Part shown: positions 16,036 through 24,289 of the stretch, piece by piece | How positions within the stretch are numbered: the first letter of the stretch is position 1 | Layout of the letters: each line of letters starts with the position of its first letter | Assembly: GCA_963737625.1 (NCBI GenBank) | Contig: CAVTTK010000002.1 | Span: forward strand, 930,001-994,000 | Direction: 5' to 3' | Length of the DNA stretch: 64,000 bases | Source: Bog-756 sp963737625 | Lineage (GTDB): Bacteria; Actinomycetota; Acidimicrobiia; Acidimicrobiales; RAAP-2 | The notes under the pieces: generated by a model | Database searches by the model: none | Seen by the model: the letters and a program-made list of their open reading frames with translations, nothing else | Told to the model about the DNA's origin: nothing | Translations under genes and position numbers: made by a program

Positions 16036-17327
16036 CGGCAACCTCGGTGGGCACCCTGGTACTCATCGCCATCGCTGCGGTCCTGGCCCCCATCCTCTCC
16101 GAGCTGACCGGTCCGGTGGCGGTCCCCGAGATCGTCATCCAGATCGGTCTCGGGATCCTCATGGGCCCTTACGTGCTCGACATCGCCCATGTCAGCGGAA
16201 TCGTGACCGGCCTCTCCGACCTCGGCCTGACCTTCCTGATCTTCCTGGCCGGCTACGAGCTCGACCTCCAGACGATTCGCGGCAAGCCGCTCGAACTGGC
16301 GGGAGCAGGATGGGCCATCTCGTTGGCCATCGGCCTCGGGTCGGCATTCGCACTGGTGTCCACCGGCCTGGCCCGCAACACCGTGGTGGTCGGCATGGCC
16401 CTGACGACGACGGCTCTCGGCACCCTGGTTCCCATGCTGCGGGACGCCAACGTCCTGAACACCCGATTCGGCTCGTACATCTCAGCCATCGGCACGGTCG
16501 GCGAGTTCGGACCCATCGTGGCGGTGGCCCTCCTGTTGACCGACAAGGACCCGGTGCAGACGTCGCTGCTGCTGGTGGCCTTCATCGCCTTGGCCGTAGC
16601 CACTGTGGTCCTGGCCGCCCGGTCCCAGCCACCCCGTTTGGTGCACATACTCAGCCGCCACCTCGAGTCGAGCGCCCAGCTGCCGGTGCGGATGGCCCTG
16701 CTCTTCATCCTTCTGCTGGTTCTGTTGGCCCAGACCCTGGGGCTCGACGTCCTCCTCGGGGCATTCGCTGCCGGCATCGTGGTCCGGCTGTTCACGGCCA
16801 ACAACGAGATCAGGACAGTGGGGGGAAAGCTGGAGGCCATCGGGTTCGGCTTCCTCATCCCCGTCTTCTTCGTGGTCAGCGGCATCCAGTTCGATCTCCA
16901 CGTATTCCAGGAGAATCCGAGCGCGCTGTGGCGGGTGGCGCTGTTCCTCGGCTTGATGCTGGTGGCCCGAGGTGCGCCGGTCTTCCTCCTCTACCTCAGG
17001 GTTCTGCGCCCACGCGAGCGTGTCCCGATGGCCCTGCTCTCGGCCACCGGGCTGCCCCTCATCGTGGTGATTACGAGCATTGCCATGACCGAGGGGAAGA
17101 TGCTGCCCGTCAACGCCGCCTCGTTGGTGGCCGCCGGCCTGCTCTCGGTGCTGCTGTTCCCGGTCATCGGCCTGTGGCGCATGCGGGTGGCCGGACTGGC
17201 CGTCGCCATTACCGACGACGCGCCCATCGACGACCGAACCATCGCCGAAGGGGCTGTCGGCAAGGACCCCATCAGCTCCGACGGGTCCGTCGAATCGGAG
17301 GGTCCGGAGGCCCCGCCGCCCGGCTGA
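16032..17327 (+). CDS. Kef/CPA2-type cation:proton antiporter
   Basis: A 431-residue membrane protein with 12-13 hydrophobic segments, matching the Na+/H+ or K+/H+ exchanger domain of the CPA2 family. Segments such as PEIVIQIGLGILMGP, LTFLIFLAGYELD and LGAFAAGIVVRL are family-typical; the Asp in the AGYELD segment is a candidate for ion binding. No RCK/TrkA regulatory domain is attached, and the C-terminal tail is short, acidic and Pro-rich. Its start overlaps the stop of a micro-ORF (ATGA) with GGTGGG upstream. Role: pH or cation homeostasis at the plasma membrane. Confidence 0.88.
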   Translation: MTATSVGTLVLIAIAAVLAPILSELTGPVAVPEIVIQIGLGILMGPYVLDIAHVSGIVTGLSDLGLTFLIFLAGYELDLQTIRGKPLELAGAGWAISLAIGLGSAFALVSTGLARNTVVVGMALTTTALGTLVPMLRDANVLNTRFGSYISAIGTVGEFGPIVAVALLLTDKDPVQTSLLLVAFIALAVATVVLAARSQPPRLVHILSRHLESSAQLPVRMALLFILLLVLLAQTLGLDVLLGAFAAGIVVRLFTANNEIRTVGGKLEAIGFGFLIPVFFVVSGIQFDLHVFQENPSALWRVALFLGLMLVARGAPVFLLYLRVLRPRERVPMALLSATGLPLIVVITSIAMTEGKMLPVNAASLVAAGLLSVLLFPVIGLWRMRVAGLAVAITDDAPIDDRTIAEGAVGKDPISSDGSVESEGPEAPPPG

Positions 17328-17357
17328 GCCGCTCCCGCCCGTCGCCGCCCCGGTGGG

Positions 17358-18050
17358 TCAGGGCGTCTCGTGTTGGATCGTGAACCAGTCCCGGGCGTCG
17401 AGGTAGGAGGAGAAGGCCTCGGCGATGGTGTCGATATCTTCGGCTCGCTTGGGGCGTTGTAGCTCGTAGACGTGAGGGAACTCCAGCCACCCGGTGACCA
17501 ATTCCCACAGTCGGAGTGCCGCGTCACCGGTGGGTGGGTTGACCAATACCGGTCCGAAGAGGGCCTGGCCGTCCTCGAAGACGAGCGTCGGGACGCCGAA
17601 CCCTCCCTTGGACACCACCAGCTCGTGCTCAGCCAGGACCTCCTCGCCGGTGGAGGGATCGTCGATGGCTGCCGACACGATGCCGGGCTCGAGCCCCATC
17701 TCGGCGAGGAGTGCCTCGGCCACCTCGGGGCGGTGGGGCTTGCGCCCCTCCTCGTGGAGAGCCCGTCCCGCCACCTGGTACCAACGGTCGAGGAGCTCGG
17801 GATCCTTGCGACGGAGGAAGGCACCGATCCGCATCATCGACCAGCCGTAGGACCACTCCCGCTCCCAGGGGTGCTTCTTTCCCTCGGCCCGGTTGATCTC
17901 CTCGAGGCTGAAGAACCGCCACCGGACGTCGAGGCCGGCCTGGTCCCGGACGTCGCGCATCCACAGGGACGTCTGATAGGCGTAGGGGCACATGATGTCG
18001 AAGTGGAAGTCGACCGCTCGGGGCGTGGTGAACTCACTAGGCCTGCTCAT
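17358..18050 (-). CDS. DsbA-family thioredoxin-fold protein (mycothiol-type disulfide enzyme)
   Basis: A 230-residue thioredoxin-fold protein with a DsbA-like helical insertion. VDFHFDIMCPYAYQTS contains the active-site-like CPYA (Cys21); only the first Cys of a CxxC is kept, as in glutathione- or mycothiol-dependent nitroreductases and isomerases. KGGFGVPTLVF supplies the cis-proline loop (VPT). Such actinobacterial proteins reduce or activate substrates with mycothiol. The ATG at 18050 is preferred because GAGG lies upstream; an earlier in-frame start at 18110 has no support. There is no signal peptide, so it is cytoplasmic. Confidence 0.82.
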   Translation of the reverse strand: MSRPSEFTTPRAVDFHFDIMCPYAYQTSLWMRDVRDQAGLDVRWRFFSLEEINRAEGKKHPWEREWSYGWSMMRIGAFLRRKDPELLDRWYQVAGRALHEEGRKPHRPEVAEALLAEMGLEPGIVSAAIDDPSTGEEVLAEHELVVSKGGFGVPTLVFEDGQALFGPVLVNPPTGDAALRLWELVTGWLEFPHVYELQRPKRAEDIDTIAEAFSSYLDARDWFTIQHETP

Positions 18051-18116
18051 GGCGAAACCTCTTCCATCGGGCGCTATCTCTCGTGCTACCAGATCACCGT
18101 ACTCCGGCACCTCGCG

Positions 18117-19079
18117 TCACTCCCGTGGACCGCTGGCCAACTCGACGAAGCGGGCCGCGGCCGGTGCCAGCGTCCCGTTGCGGTGGATCAGGGCGATTCT
18201 CCGCTCCACCGAGGGCGACGGGCGGGCCACGGTGGCACCCAGGGCACCGGCCACGGCGGCCAGTGGTTCGGGCACGAGTGCCGCACCTGCCCCGGCCAGC
18301 ACCAGCGGGAGGATGGCGTCGCGTTGGGCGGTGACCACCGCCACCCGTGGCACCGCCCCGGCGCCGGCGAAACCCTGGTCGAGGAGCCTCCGGGTCGAGG
18401 TTCCGACGGGGGCGGCCACGAACGGCGTGTCGACAAGGTCGGCCAACGCCAGCTCCGGCATCCGTACGTCCGGCCCGGTGCGCACGTCGGTTCGGCCGGC
18501 ACCCGGGGCGCCACTGGCCGGCTCCCCGATGGGGTTGCCCCAGCCACCTACCCCGGGCGGGAGGATCAGCAGGAGCGCCTGGTTCCCGATGGCGCGGCTC
18601 GTCAGGTCAGCGGGGACCTCGGTCCCGTCTGCGGCCTCGGTGATTCCGGCCTCGCACCGACCGTCCCTCACCATGGCCACCAGGTCCGAGGTGTCCTCCG
18701 GGGCGGTGAGGTCCACCTCCACACCCGGATACTTCCGCCGGAACCGGCCCACCAGCTCAGCCAAGGGATCGGCGGCCAGAGTGGGCAGGCTGGCCAGCAC
18801 CAATGTCCCGGACCGCACCCCGGCCACGGCGGCCACCGCCGCCCGGCCGGTCTCCACGTCGCGGAGTGCCTGTCGGGCCGGCCCCACCAGGGCCTGGCCT
18901 GCCGCTGTCAGCTGCACACGGCGACCTACGCGGTCGAACAGGCCCACGCCCAGTTCGCGCTCCAACTCCTTGACGGCCAGGGAAAGAGCGGGCTGACTCA
19001 CGTCCACCTCATCGGCGGCGGCGGTGAAGCCGCCGTGGTCCACGACGGCCAGGAAGTGGGTGAGCCGCCGGATATCCAT
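18117..19079 (-). CDS. LysR-family transcriptional regulator
   Basis: A 320-residue LysR regulator. The N-terminal winged HTH is clear (FLAVVDHGGFTAAADEVDVS and the following helix, about 1-60), followed by a linker helix and a periplasmic-binding-protein-like effector domain. It is divergent from an MFS exporter gene across 72 nt that contain an A/T-rich inverted repeat, the usual arrangement for a regulator controlling itself and its divergent neighbour. The inducer is unknown; it may be the compound the exporter expels. Confidence 0.9.
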   Translation of the reverse strand: MDIRRLTHFLAVVDHGGFTAAADEVDVSQPALSLAVKELERELGVGLFDRVGRRVQLTAAGQALVGPARQALRDVETGRAAVAAVAGVRSGTLVLASLPTLAADPLAELVGRFRRKYPGVEVDLTAPEDTSDLVAMVRDGRCEAGITEAADGTEVPADLTSRAIGNQALLLILPPGVGGWGNPIGEPASGAPGAGRTDVRTGPDVRMPELALADLVDTPFVAAPVGTSTRRLLDQGFAGAGAVPRVAVVTAQRDAILPLVLAGAGAALVPEPLAAVAGALGATVARPSPSVERRIALIHRNGTLAPAAARFVELASGPRE

Positions 19080-19090
19080 AAGTAAATCAT

Positions 19091-19101
19091 ATCAAATTGA
19101 T
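19091..19101. promoter_or_regulatory. ATCA-AAT-TGAT inverted repeat, candidate LysR site
   Basis: A perfect 4-bp inverted repeat with a 3-nt spacer in the only strongly A/T-rich stretch of this region, 12 nt upstream of the lysR start and about 50 nt upstream of the exporter start. The size and place fit an autoregulatory LysR half-site or the lysR promoter. Confidence 0.4.
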
Positions 19102-19121
19102 CGTTTCTTGCTATTGGACTT

Positions 19122-19149
19122 CTAGATCGCGGTTGGGGACACTAGATCG
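19122..19149 (+). repeat. CTAGATCG direct repeat before the MFS gene
   Basis: CTAGATCG occurs at 19122-19129 and again at 19142-19149. The two copies are 20 nt apart (about two helical turns), and the second ends 2 nt before the MFS start codon. A tandem operator is possible; the second copy also overlaps the expected -10 region. Confidence 0.35.
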
Positions 19150-19151
19150 AG

Positions 19152-20645
19152 ATGGGCACGGCGATCGTCGACGAGGCAGCGAGTACGGGGTGGCAGCAGC
19201 TGATCGTCGAGCCCCGGCGTCCCGAAGCGATCCGGAACCTGCCCCGGGGCTATCTCCTGGCCGTGGCCGCCGTGTGCGTGGGTGCGTTCATGGGCCAGTT
19301 GGACGCCAGCATCGTCACACTGGCCCTTCCGGCCTTCGAGCGGTCGTTCCACGCCGGGGTGGCCTCGGTCAGCTGGGTCGGCCTGAGCTACCTGCTGGTG
19401 CTGGTGGCCACCGTGGCGGCCGTGGGGCGGTTCGCCGACATGGTGGGACGGAAGCTCCTCTATCTCTACGGCTTCATCGTCTTCATCGCCGGCTCGGTGC
19501 TCTGTGCCGCCGCTCCCACCCTGCTGGCACTCGATGGCTTCCGTGCCGTGCAGGCGATTGGTGCGGCCATGCTGCAGGCCAACAGTGTGGCCATCATCGC
19601 TCTCGCCGTGCCCCGTCGGCGCCTGGGCTGGGCCCTCGGGATCCAGGGGGCGGCCCAGGCCCTCGGACTGGCCCTCGGCCCCTCGGTCGGTGGTCTCCTG
19701 TTGGCCAGCGGCGGGTGGCGCCTGCTCTTCCTCGTCAATGTCCCCATCGGTCTGGTGGGTCTGGTGGCCGCACTCCTGTTCGTACCCCGGAGCACCCACC
19801 TCCAGCGCCGGGTCGCGTTCGACTGGGCCGGGTTCGCCCTGTTCTTCCCGGCGGTGGCCTCGTTGGTCTTCGCCATCTCGCAGGGCGACCACCGGGGTTG
19901 GACTTCGCCTCTCATCGTGGCCTCGGTGATCGCCGCCTTGGGCCTGGGGGCACTGTTCGCTGCCCGCGAGCGACGGTGCCCGAATCCCATGGTCGATGTT
20001 TCGCTGTTCCGGAGTGTGCGCTTCACCGCCGGAGTATCGACCAGCCTGCTGGCCTTCCTCGTCCTGTTCGGCGTTCTGGTCGTGGTTCCCTTTCTGATGG
20101 AGCGGGCCGACGGGTTCGGGACGGTCAGGACCGGACTGGAGCTGATGATCATGCCCGTTGCCCTCGGTCTGGTGGCTCCCTTCTCGGGGCGCATGGCCGA
20201 TACGACGGGTGTGCGTCGCCCCGCGGTGACCGGGCTGGGGATGGTCGCTTCCGGCCTGGTGCTGCTGGCTGTGCTCCGTCCCTCGACCCCGGGATTCCTG
20301 GCCCTCTTGGCCCTCATCGGGGCCGGGCTCGGGCTGTTCACCTCTCCCAACAACGCCGGGATCATGGCCGCAGTCCCCGCCCGACAGTCCGGTCTGGCCT
20401 CAGGCCTGCTCAACATGAGTCGGGGACTGGGCACGGCGATGGGCCTCGCCGTCACCACGGCCGTGTTCAGCGCCGTCGGGGGAGACGGCGGCACGCCGGC
20501 AGCAGTGCGCTCGGCGGTCTCGGTGACCTTCTTGGTGTTGGCGGGCGTGGCCCTGGCGGCCGCCGTGATCGCGGCCCTCGGATCCAGCGCACAGCCAGTG
20601 GGACAGCGACACTCGGACGGGGCGGCAGAGCCGGCACTGACCTGA
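19152..20645 (+). CDS. MFS drug exporter, DHA2 (14-TM, EmrB/QacA) family
   Basis: A 497-residue transporter with about 14 hydrophobic segments. FMGQLDASIVTLALPAFERSF is the conserved TM1 motif D1 of the DHA2 family, and VGRFADMVGRKLLYLYG matches motif A between TM2 and TM3. It would export drugs or metabolites by proton antiport. It is divergent from a LysR regulator, with a direct repeat and an inverted repeat in between. Specificity cannot be inferred. No outer-membrane or adaptor partner accompanies it. Confidence 0.9.
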   Translation: MGTAIVDEAASTGWQQLIVEPRRPEAIRNLPRGYLLAVAAVCVGAFMGQLDASIVTLALPAFERSFHAGVASVSWVGLSYLLVLVATVAAVGRFADMVGRKLLYLYGFIVFIAGSVLCAAAPTLLALDGFRAVQAIGAAMLQANSVAIIALAVPRRRLGWALGIQGAAQALGLALGPSVGGLLLASGGWRLLFLVNVPIGLVGLVAALLFVPRSTHLQRRVAFDWAGFALFFPAVASLVFAISQGDHRGWTSPLIVASVIAALGLGALFAARERRCPNPMVDVSLFRSVRFTAGVSTSLLAFLVLFGVLVVVPFLMERADGFGTVRTGLELMIMPVALGLVAPFSGRMADTTGVRRPAVTGLGMVASGLVLLAVLRPSTPGFLALLALIGAGLGLFTSPNNAGIMAAVPARQSGLASGLLNMSRGLGTAMGLAVTTAVFSAVGGDGGTPAAVRSAVSVTFLVLAGVALAAAVIAALGSSAQPVGQRHSDGAAEPALT

Positions 20646-20841
20646 TCTGCTCTCTGGTCCGTTCCTGTGGGTCCGCTGCTGGTCGACAGACGCACGACCG
20701 CCGCCAAGCGGCCACCAGCACCCCGGATGTCCTCGGAACAGGCCCACGGGGACTCCTTTGGCACGCCCGTGTTGCCTGACCGGGACGGTACCCCGGCGAC
20801 AGAACGCAGGGCCGACTCCTGGCGGACCGCGGTCCGTCGTC

Positions 20842-21822
20842 TCAGAAGTGGCCGAGAACCGGATGGGGAACGTAGGGCGCTTCCAGCCGCGCCACCTCGC
20901 TGTCCGTCAGCTCGCACTCCTCGGCAGCCAGGGCATCGGTCAGGTGGGACGGCTTGGTGGCGCCGATGATGGGAGCGGTGACCCCCGGTTTTCCGAGCAG
21001 CCACGCCAGGGCCACTTGAGCCGACGGTATCCCGCGCTCGGAGGCCACCTCGGCGACCCGTTCCACCACGTCGAAATCGGTGGGCTGGCCGTAGAGGTAA
21101 TCGGTAAAGGCGTCGGTGTCTGAACGCGTGGTGCGTCGCTCGCCGGCCCGACTGCGATTTCCCGCCAGGACACCTCGGGCCAGAGGGCTCCACGGGATGA
21201 TCCCGACCCCCTGGTGGATGCACTGAGGGATCATCTCTCGCTCCTCTTCCCGGTAGATGAGGTTGTAGTGCGGTTGCATGGAGACGAAGCGGGTGCCGTG
21301 GTCGCGGTCGGCCACATGCTGGGCCTCGGCGAACTGCCAGGCGAACATGCTGCTGGCCCCGATGTAGCGAGCCTTGCCGGCCCGGACGACATCGTGAAGC
21401 GCACCCATGGTCTCCTCGATCGGAGTTCGGGGGTCCCAGCGGTGGATCTGGTACAGGTCCACATAGTCCAGGCCGAGTCGCGTGAGGGAGGCGTCGATAC
21501 CGGCCAGGATGTGCTTGCGGGACAGGCCGCCGCCGTTCTCCCCGGGGGTGACGGGCATGAAGACCTTGGTCGCCACCACCATCTCCTCCCGGCTGAGGTA
21601 CTTGGGCAGCAACCGGCCGGTGGCCACCTCGCTGGCTCCTCCGGAGTAGGTATCGGCTGTGTCGAAGAAGGTGATGCCTCCTTCGACGGCGGCCCGGACG
21701 ATGGGTTCGGCCTGGTCCTCATCGAGCACCCATGGGCGATCGCTGTCGTTTCCGAAGCTCATCATTCCGAGGCAGACCCTCGACACCCGTAGGCCGGTCG
21801 TTCCCAGGTTGGTGTAGCGCAT
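20842..21822 (-). CDS. Aldo/keto reductase (Tas/YajO-like)
   Basis: A 326-residue NAD(P)H-dependent aldo/keto reductase. The active-site tetrad is D54 and Y59 (FFDTADTYSGG), K86 (VVATKVFMP) and H127 (LYQIHRWD). The C-terminal half has LAWLLGKPGVTAPIIGATKPSHL, typical of the YajO/Tas-like group for NADP binding. The ATG at 21822 follows GAGGAGG by 6 nt; the longer open frame upstream to 21963 has no such site. Separated by about 350 nt from the divergent exporter operon. Confidence 0.9.
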   Translation of the reverse strand: MRYTNLGTTGLRVSRVCLGMMSFGNDSDRPWVLDEDQAEPIVRAAVEGGITFFDTADTYSGGASEVATGRLLPKYLSREEMVVATKVFMPVTPGENGGGLSRKHILAGIDASLTRLGLDYVDLYQIHRWDPRTPIEETMGALHDVVRAGKARYIGASSMFAWQFAEAQHVADRDHGTRFVSMQPHYNLIYREEEREMIPQCIHQGVGIIPWSPLARGVLAGNRSRAGERRTTRSDTDAFTDYLYGQPTDFDVVERVAEVASERGIPSAQVALAWLLGKPGVTAPIIGATKPSHLTDALAAEECELTDSEVARLEAPYVPHPVLGHF

Positions 21823-22178
21823 GGTTGCCTCCTCGGGCCGGTGACGTCGTCGGTCTGAACATAGACGCCGCGGTGCCGGACGACGCTGTCCGGGTTCCGA
21901 GCACCCAACCGTGGCGGGCAGCTGGGAGCGAGGCGCCTGAAGCCGGATCGAATCGATGCGCACACGGGCCGGAACGGGGAACTACACCTCGCTGAACTGG
22001 GCATTTTGCGACATACCTTCTCAGAATCCTCACAGGTGACTGTTGCCTGGCGTCAATGTTTGGCCAGTTGGATGGCTCGACGACCACGTGGCGGGACAGT
22101 TCCACCCCGCTCGAGGGCGAAGGCATTCGACGGCTTCGAGCCGGTCACCGGAGAAGCAACCCAGCAAGCGAGGCAGCG
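21823..22178 (+). promoter_or_regulatory. Leader region of the exporter operon
   Basis: This 356-nt stretch separates the aldo/keto reductase from the exporter operon. On the plus strand TACCTT at 22014-22019 is a possible -10 box, which would leave a 5' leader of about 150 nt if the adaptor starts at 22179. CGGCT-TCG-AGCCG (22131-22143) can form a compact hairpin in that leader. An in-frame ATG at 22056 would turn most of the leader into coding sequence. I see no known riboswitch pattern. Confidence 0.35.
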
Positions 22179-23474
22179 GTGGGTACCAAACGCAGGAGGT
22201 GGTTCACGCGGAGGCCCGCCATCGCCGCCACCACCATCGTGGTGGTCGCGGTGGGGCTCGGCATCTGGTTGGCCACGACCAGTTCGAACGCCTCGCCGCT
22301 GATCACCACGACCACTGCGGTGCAGACGGTCTCGACGGGGACTATCACGACGACGGTGTCCTCGACGGGGACCGTCGAGCCTGCCGAACAGGCCAGTCTC
22401 AATTTCGGCCAATCCGGGCGGGTCACCGCCGTCGAGGTGACCGCCGGGCAGACGGTAGCCGTCGGGCAGGCGCTGGCCACCATCGATGGCGCTTCGCTGG
22501 CTGCCTCCTTGGCTCAGGCGCAAGCAACTCTGGCCAACGATCAGGCCCAGCTGGCGACCGATGTGGCGGACGGGGCGTCATCTGCCCAGGTCGCCTCCGA
22601 CCAGGCGGGAATCCTTGTGGCGCAGAATCAGGTAGCCAGCGCGCAGACGGCCCTGGGCCAGGCCACGCTGACCTCCACCATCGCCGGCACCGTGGCGTCG
22701 ATCAGTCTGACCGTTGGCCAGCAGGTCTCGGGCTCGTCCTCATCGTCCGGGTCAGCTGGTAGTTCGTCGTCGAGCTCGGGCGGATCGACGGGATCTTCGC
22801 CAGGAGGATCATCGTCAGGTCTCGGTGCGTCAGGGTCCTCCTCGGCCTCATCCGGTGCGACGTCGTCCGGTACCAGCTCCTCGACCGCTCAGGTGGTGGT
22901 GGTGTCCACCGGTTCCTACATCGTCAATGCCACGGTGGACAGCACACAGGTGGGTCAGCTCAAAGTCGGTGACCAGGCCACGATCACCGTCTCCGGATCC
23001 ACCACTCCGGTATACGGGACGGTGGGGTCGATCGGGCTGTTGGCCTCCACCACGTCCGGTGTGGCGAGCTTCCCGGTGGTCATCGACGTGACCGGGAGCC
23101 CCACGGGTATCTACGGAGGCTCGAGCGCCACCGTCTCGATTATCACCGAGGAGCTTCAGGACGTGGTCGTCGTGCCGACCGGGGCCATCCAGTACAGCGG
23201 CAACGACACCACCGTGACGCTCGACTCGGGCGGGAAGAAGATCAAACGGACCGTGCAGATCGGGGCAGCGTCGGGCGGTGACACCCAGGTTTCCAAGGGG
23301 CTGATTGTGGGGGACAAGGTCTATGTGACCACGGTCACCTTCCACGGGGGGACCGGTTCGGGCGGGCGATCGGGCCTCTTCGGCGGCACGGGCGGCGGCT
23401 TCGGCGGCCCGGGCGGCGGCTTCGGCGGCGGACGGTTCCAGGGCGGCGGATTCGGCAGCGGGTTCGGAGGATGA
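22179..23474 (+). CDS. MacA/HlyD-like periplasmic adaptor with Ser/Gly-rich insert and Gly/Phe-rich tail
   Basis: A membrane-fusion (adaptor) protein of about 431 residues. A basic N-terminus (TKRRRWFTRRP) precedes one transmembrane helix (IAATTIVVVAVGLGIW). Then come a lipoyl-like half (GRVTAVEVTAGQTVAVGQALATI), a short coiled-coil segment with Ala/Gln repeats, the second lipoyl half (TIAGTVASISLTVGQQV), a Ser/Gly low-complexity insert of about 55 residues, and a beta-barrel domain. The C-terminal 35 residues are almost only Gly and Phe. The GTG at 22179 is a choice based on the basic start; ATG 22056 would add 41 residues. It is translationally coupled (ATGA) to the ATPase. It should link the MacB-like pump to the cell envelope. 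Confidence 0.82.
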   Translation: MGTKRRRWFTRRPAIAATTIVVVAVGLGIWLATTSSNASPLITTTTAVQTVSTGTITTTVSSTGTVEPAEQASLNFGQSGRVTAVEVTAGQTVAVGQALATIDGASLAASLAQAQATLANDQAQLATDVADGASSAQVASDQAGILVAQNQVASAQTALGQATLTSTIAGTVASISLTVGQQVSGSSSSSGSAGSSSSSSGGSTGSSPGGSSSGLGASGSSSASSGATSSGTSSSTAQVVVVSTGSYIVNATVDSTQVGQLKVGDQATITVSGSTTPVYGTVGSIGLLASTTSGVASFPVVIDVTGSPTGIYGGSSATVSIITEELQDVVVVPTGAIQYSGNDTTVTLDSGGKKIKRTVQIGAASGGDTQVSKGLIVGDKVYVTTVTFHGGTGSGGRSGLFGGTGGGFGGPGGGFGGGRFQGGGFGSGFGG

Positions 23475-24289
23475 ATCCGCAGTGGCCAGCGGAGCGGGAC
23501 CTGACGTCGAGTTCGCACGATGCCGATAGCACCCGGGACACGGCCCAGGTTCGGATGGAGCGCACGGATACGAATGCTCTCGTCCGTCCCGCCGTGATCG
23601 AGGTCACCGAGGTCCGAAAGATCTACTCGACAGGGGCGATGGAGGTCGAGGCCCTGCGGGGCGTCACCTTCACCATCGACAGTGGCGAATACGTCGCCTT
23701 CATGGGTCCGTCCGGCTCGGGCAAATCGACCCTGATGCACATCCTGGGATGCCTCGACGTCCCCACTTCGGGGCGCTTCCGTCTGGCCGGAGAGGACGTG
23801 GGCACCATGACCGAGGACGACTTGGCCCACATCCGAAACCGCCGGATCGGCTTCGTCTTCCAGCAGTTCAACCTCTTGGCCTCGCTCTCGGCCTGGCGCA
23901 ACGTCGAGCTCCCTCTGGTCTATGCCGGTGTGGACCGGCAGGCCCGAAAAGAGCAGGCTCTGGCGGCACTAGAGCGGGTCGGACTGTCGGACCGGATCGA
24001 GCACCGACCCGGAGAGCTGTCCGGCGGACAGCAGCAGCGGGTGGCCGTGGCCCGGGCCTTGGTCACCGACCCGGACCTGATCTTGGCCGACGAACCCACC
24101 GGGAACCTCGACTCGGTCTCGGCCCACGAGGTCCTCCACCTGCTCGACGAGCTGCATGAGAGCGGACGCACCATCGTGCTCATCACCCACGACGCCGATG
24201 TGGCTCGGTCGGCTGGGCGGACCATGCGGATCAGGGACGGCCAGATCCTCGACGCCGTGGCCGCGGGGACCGGAGCCGGCTCGCTGTGA
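23471..24289 (+). CDS. MacB/LolD-type ABC transporter ATP-binding protein
   Basis: A 272-residue ATPase. Walker A GPSGSGKST (79-87), signature LSGGQQQRVAVARAL, Walker B LILADEPTGNLDS and H-loop ITHD are all intact. The DEPTGNLDS form is typical of the type VII (MacB/LolD/FtsE) ABC superfamily, which performs mechanotransmission rather than moving substrates through the membrane. About 40 residues precede the domain; an internal ATG at 23555 is an alternative. The start overlaps the adaptor stop (ATGA), and the end overlaps the permease start (GTGA). Confidence 0.93.
   Translation: MNPQWPAERDLTSSSHDADSTRDTAQVRMERTDTNALVRPAVIEVTEVRKIYSTGAMEVEALRGVTFTIDSGEYVAFMGPSGSGKSTLMHILGCLDVPTSGRFRLAGEDVGTMTEDDLAHIRNRRIGFVFQQFNLLASLSAWRNVELPLVYAGVDRQARKEQALAALERVGLSDRIEHRPGELSGGQQQRVAVARALVTDPDLILADEPTGNLDSVSAHEVLHLLDELHESGRTIVLITHDADVARSAGRTMRIRDGQILDAVAAGTGAGSL

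Noticed and set aside
22131..22143. CGGCT-TCG-AGCCG hairpin in the exporter leader as a riboswitch or terminator
   Set aside because: Only 5 bp, no T-run and no conserved aptamer elements around it; kept only as a note on the leader region.
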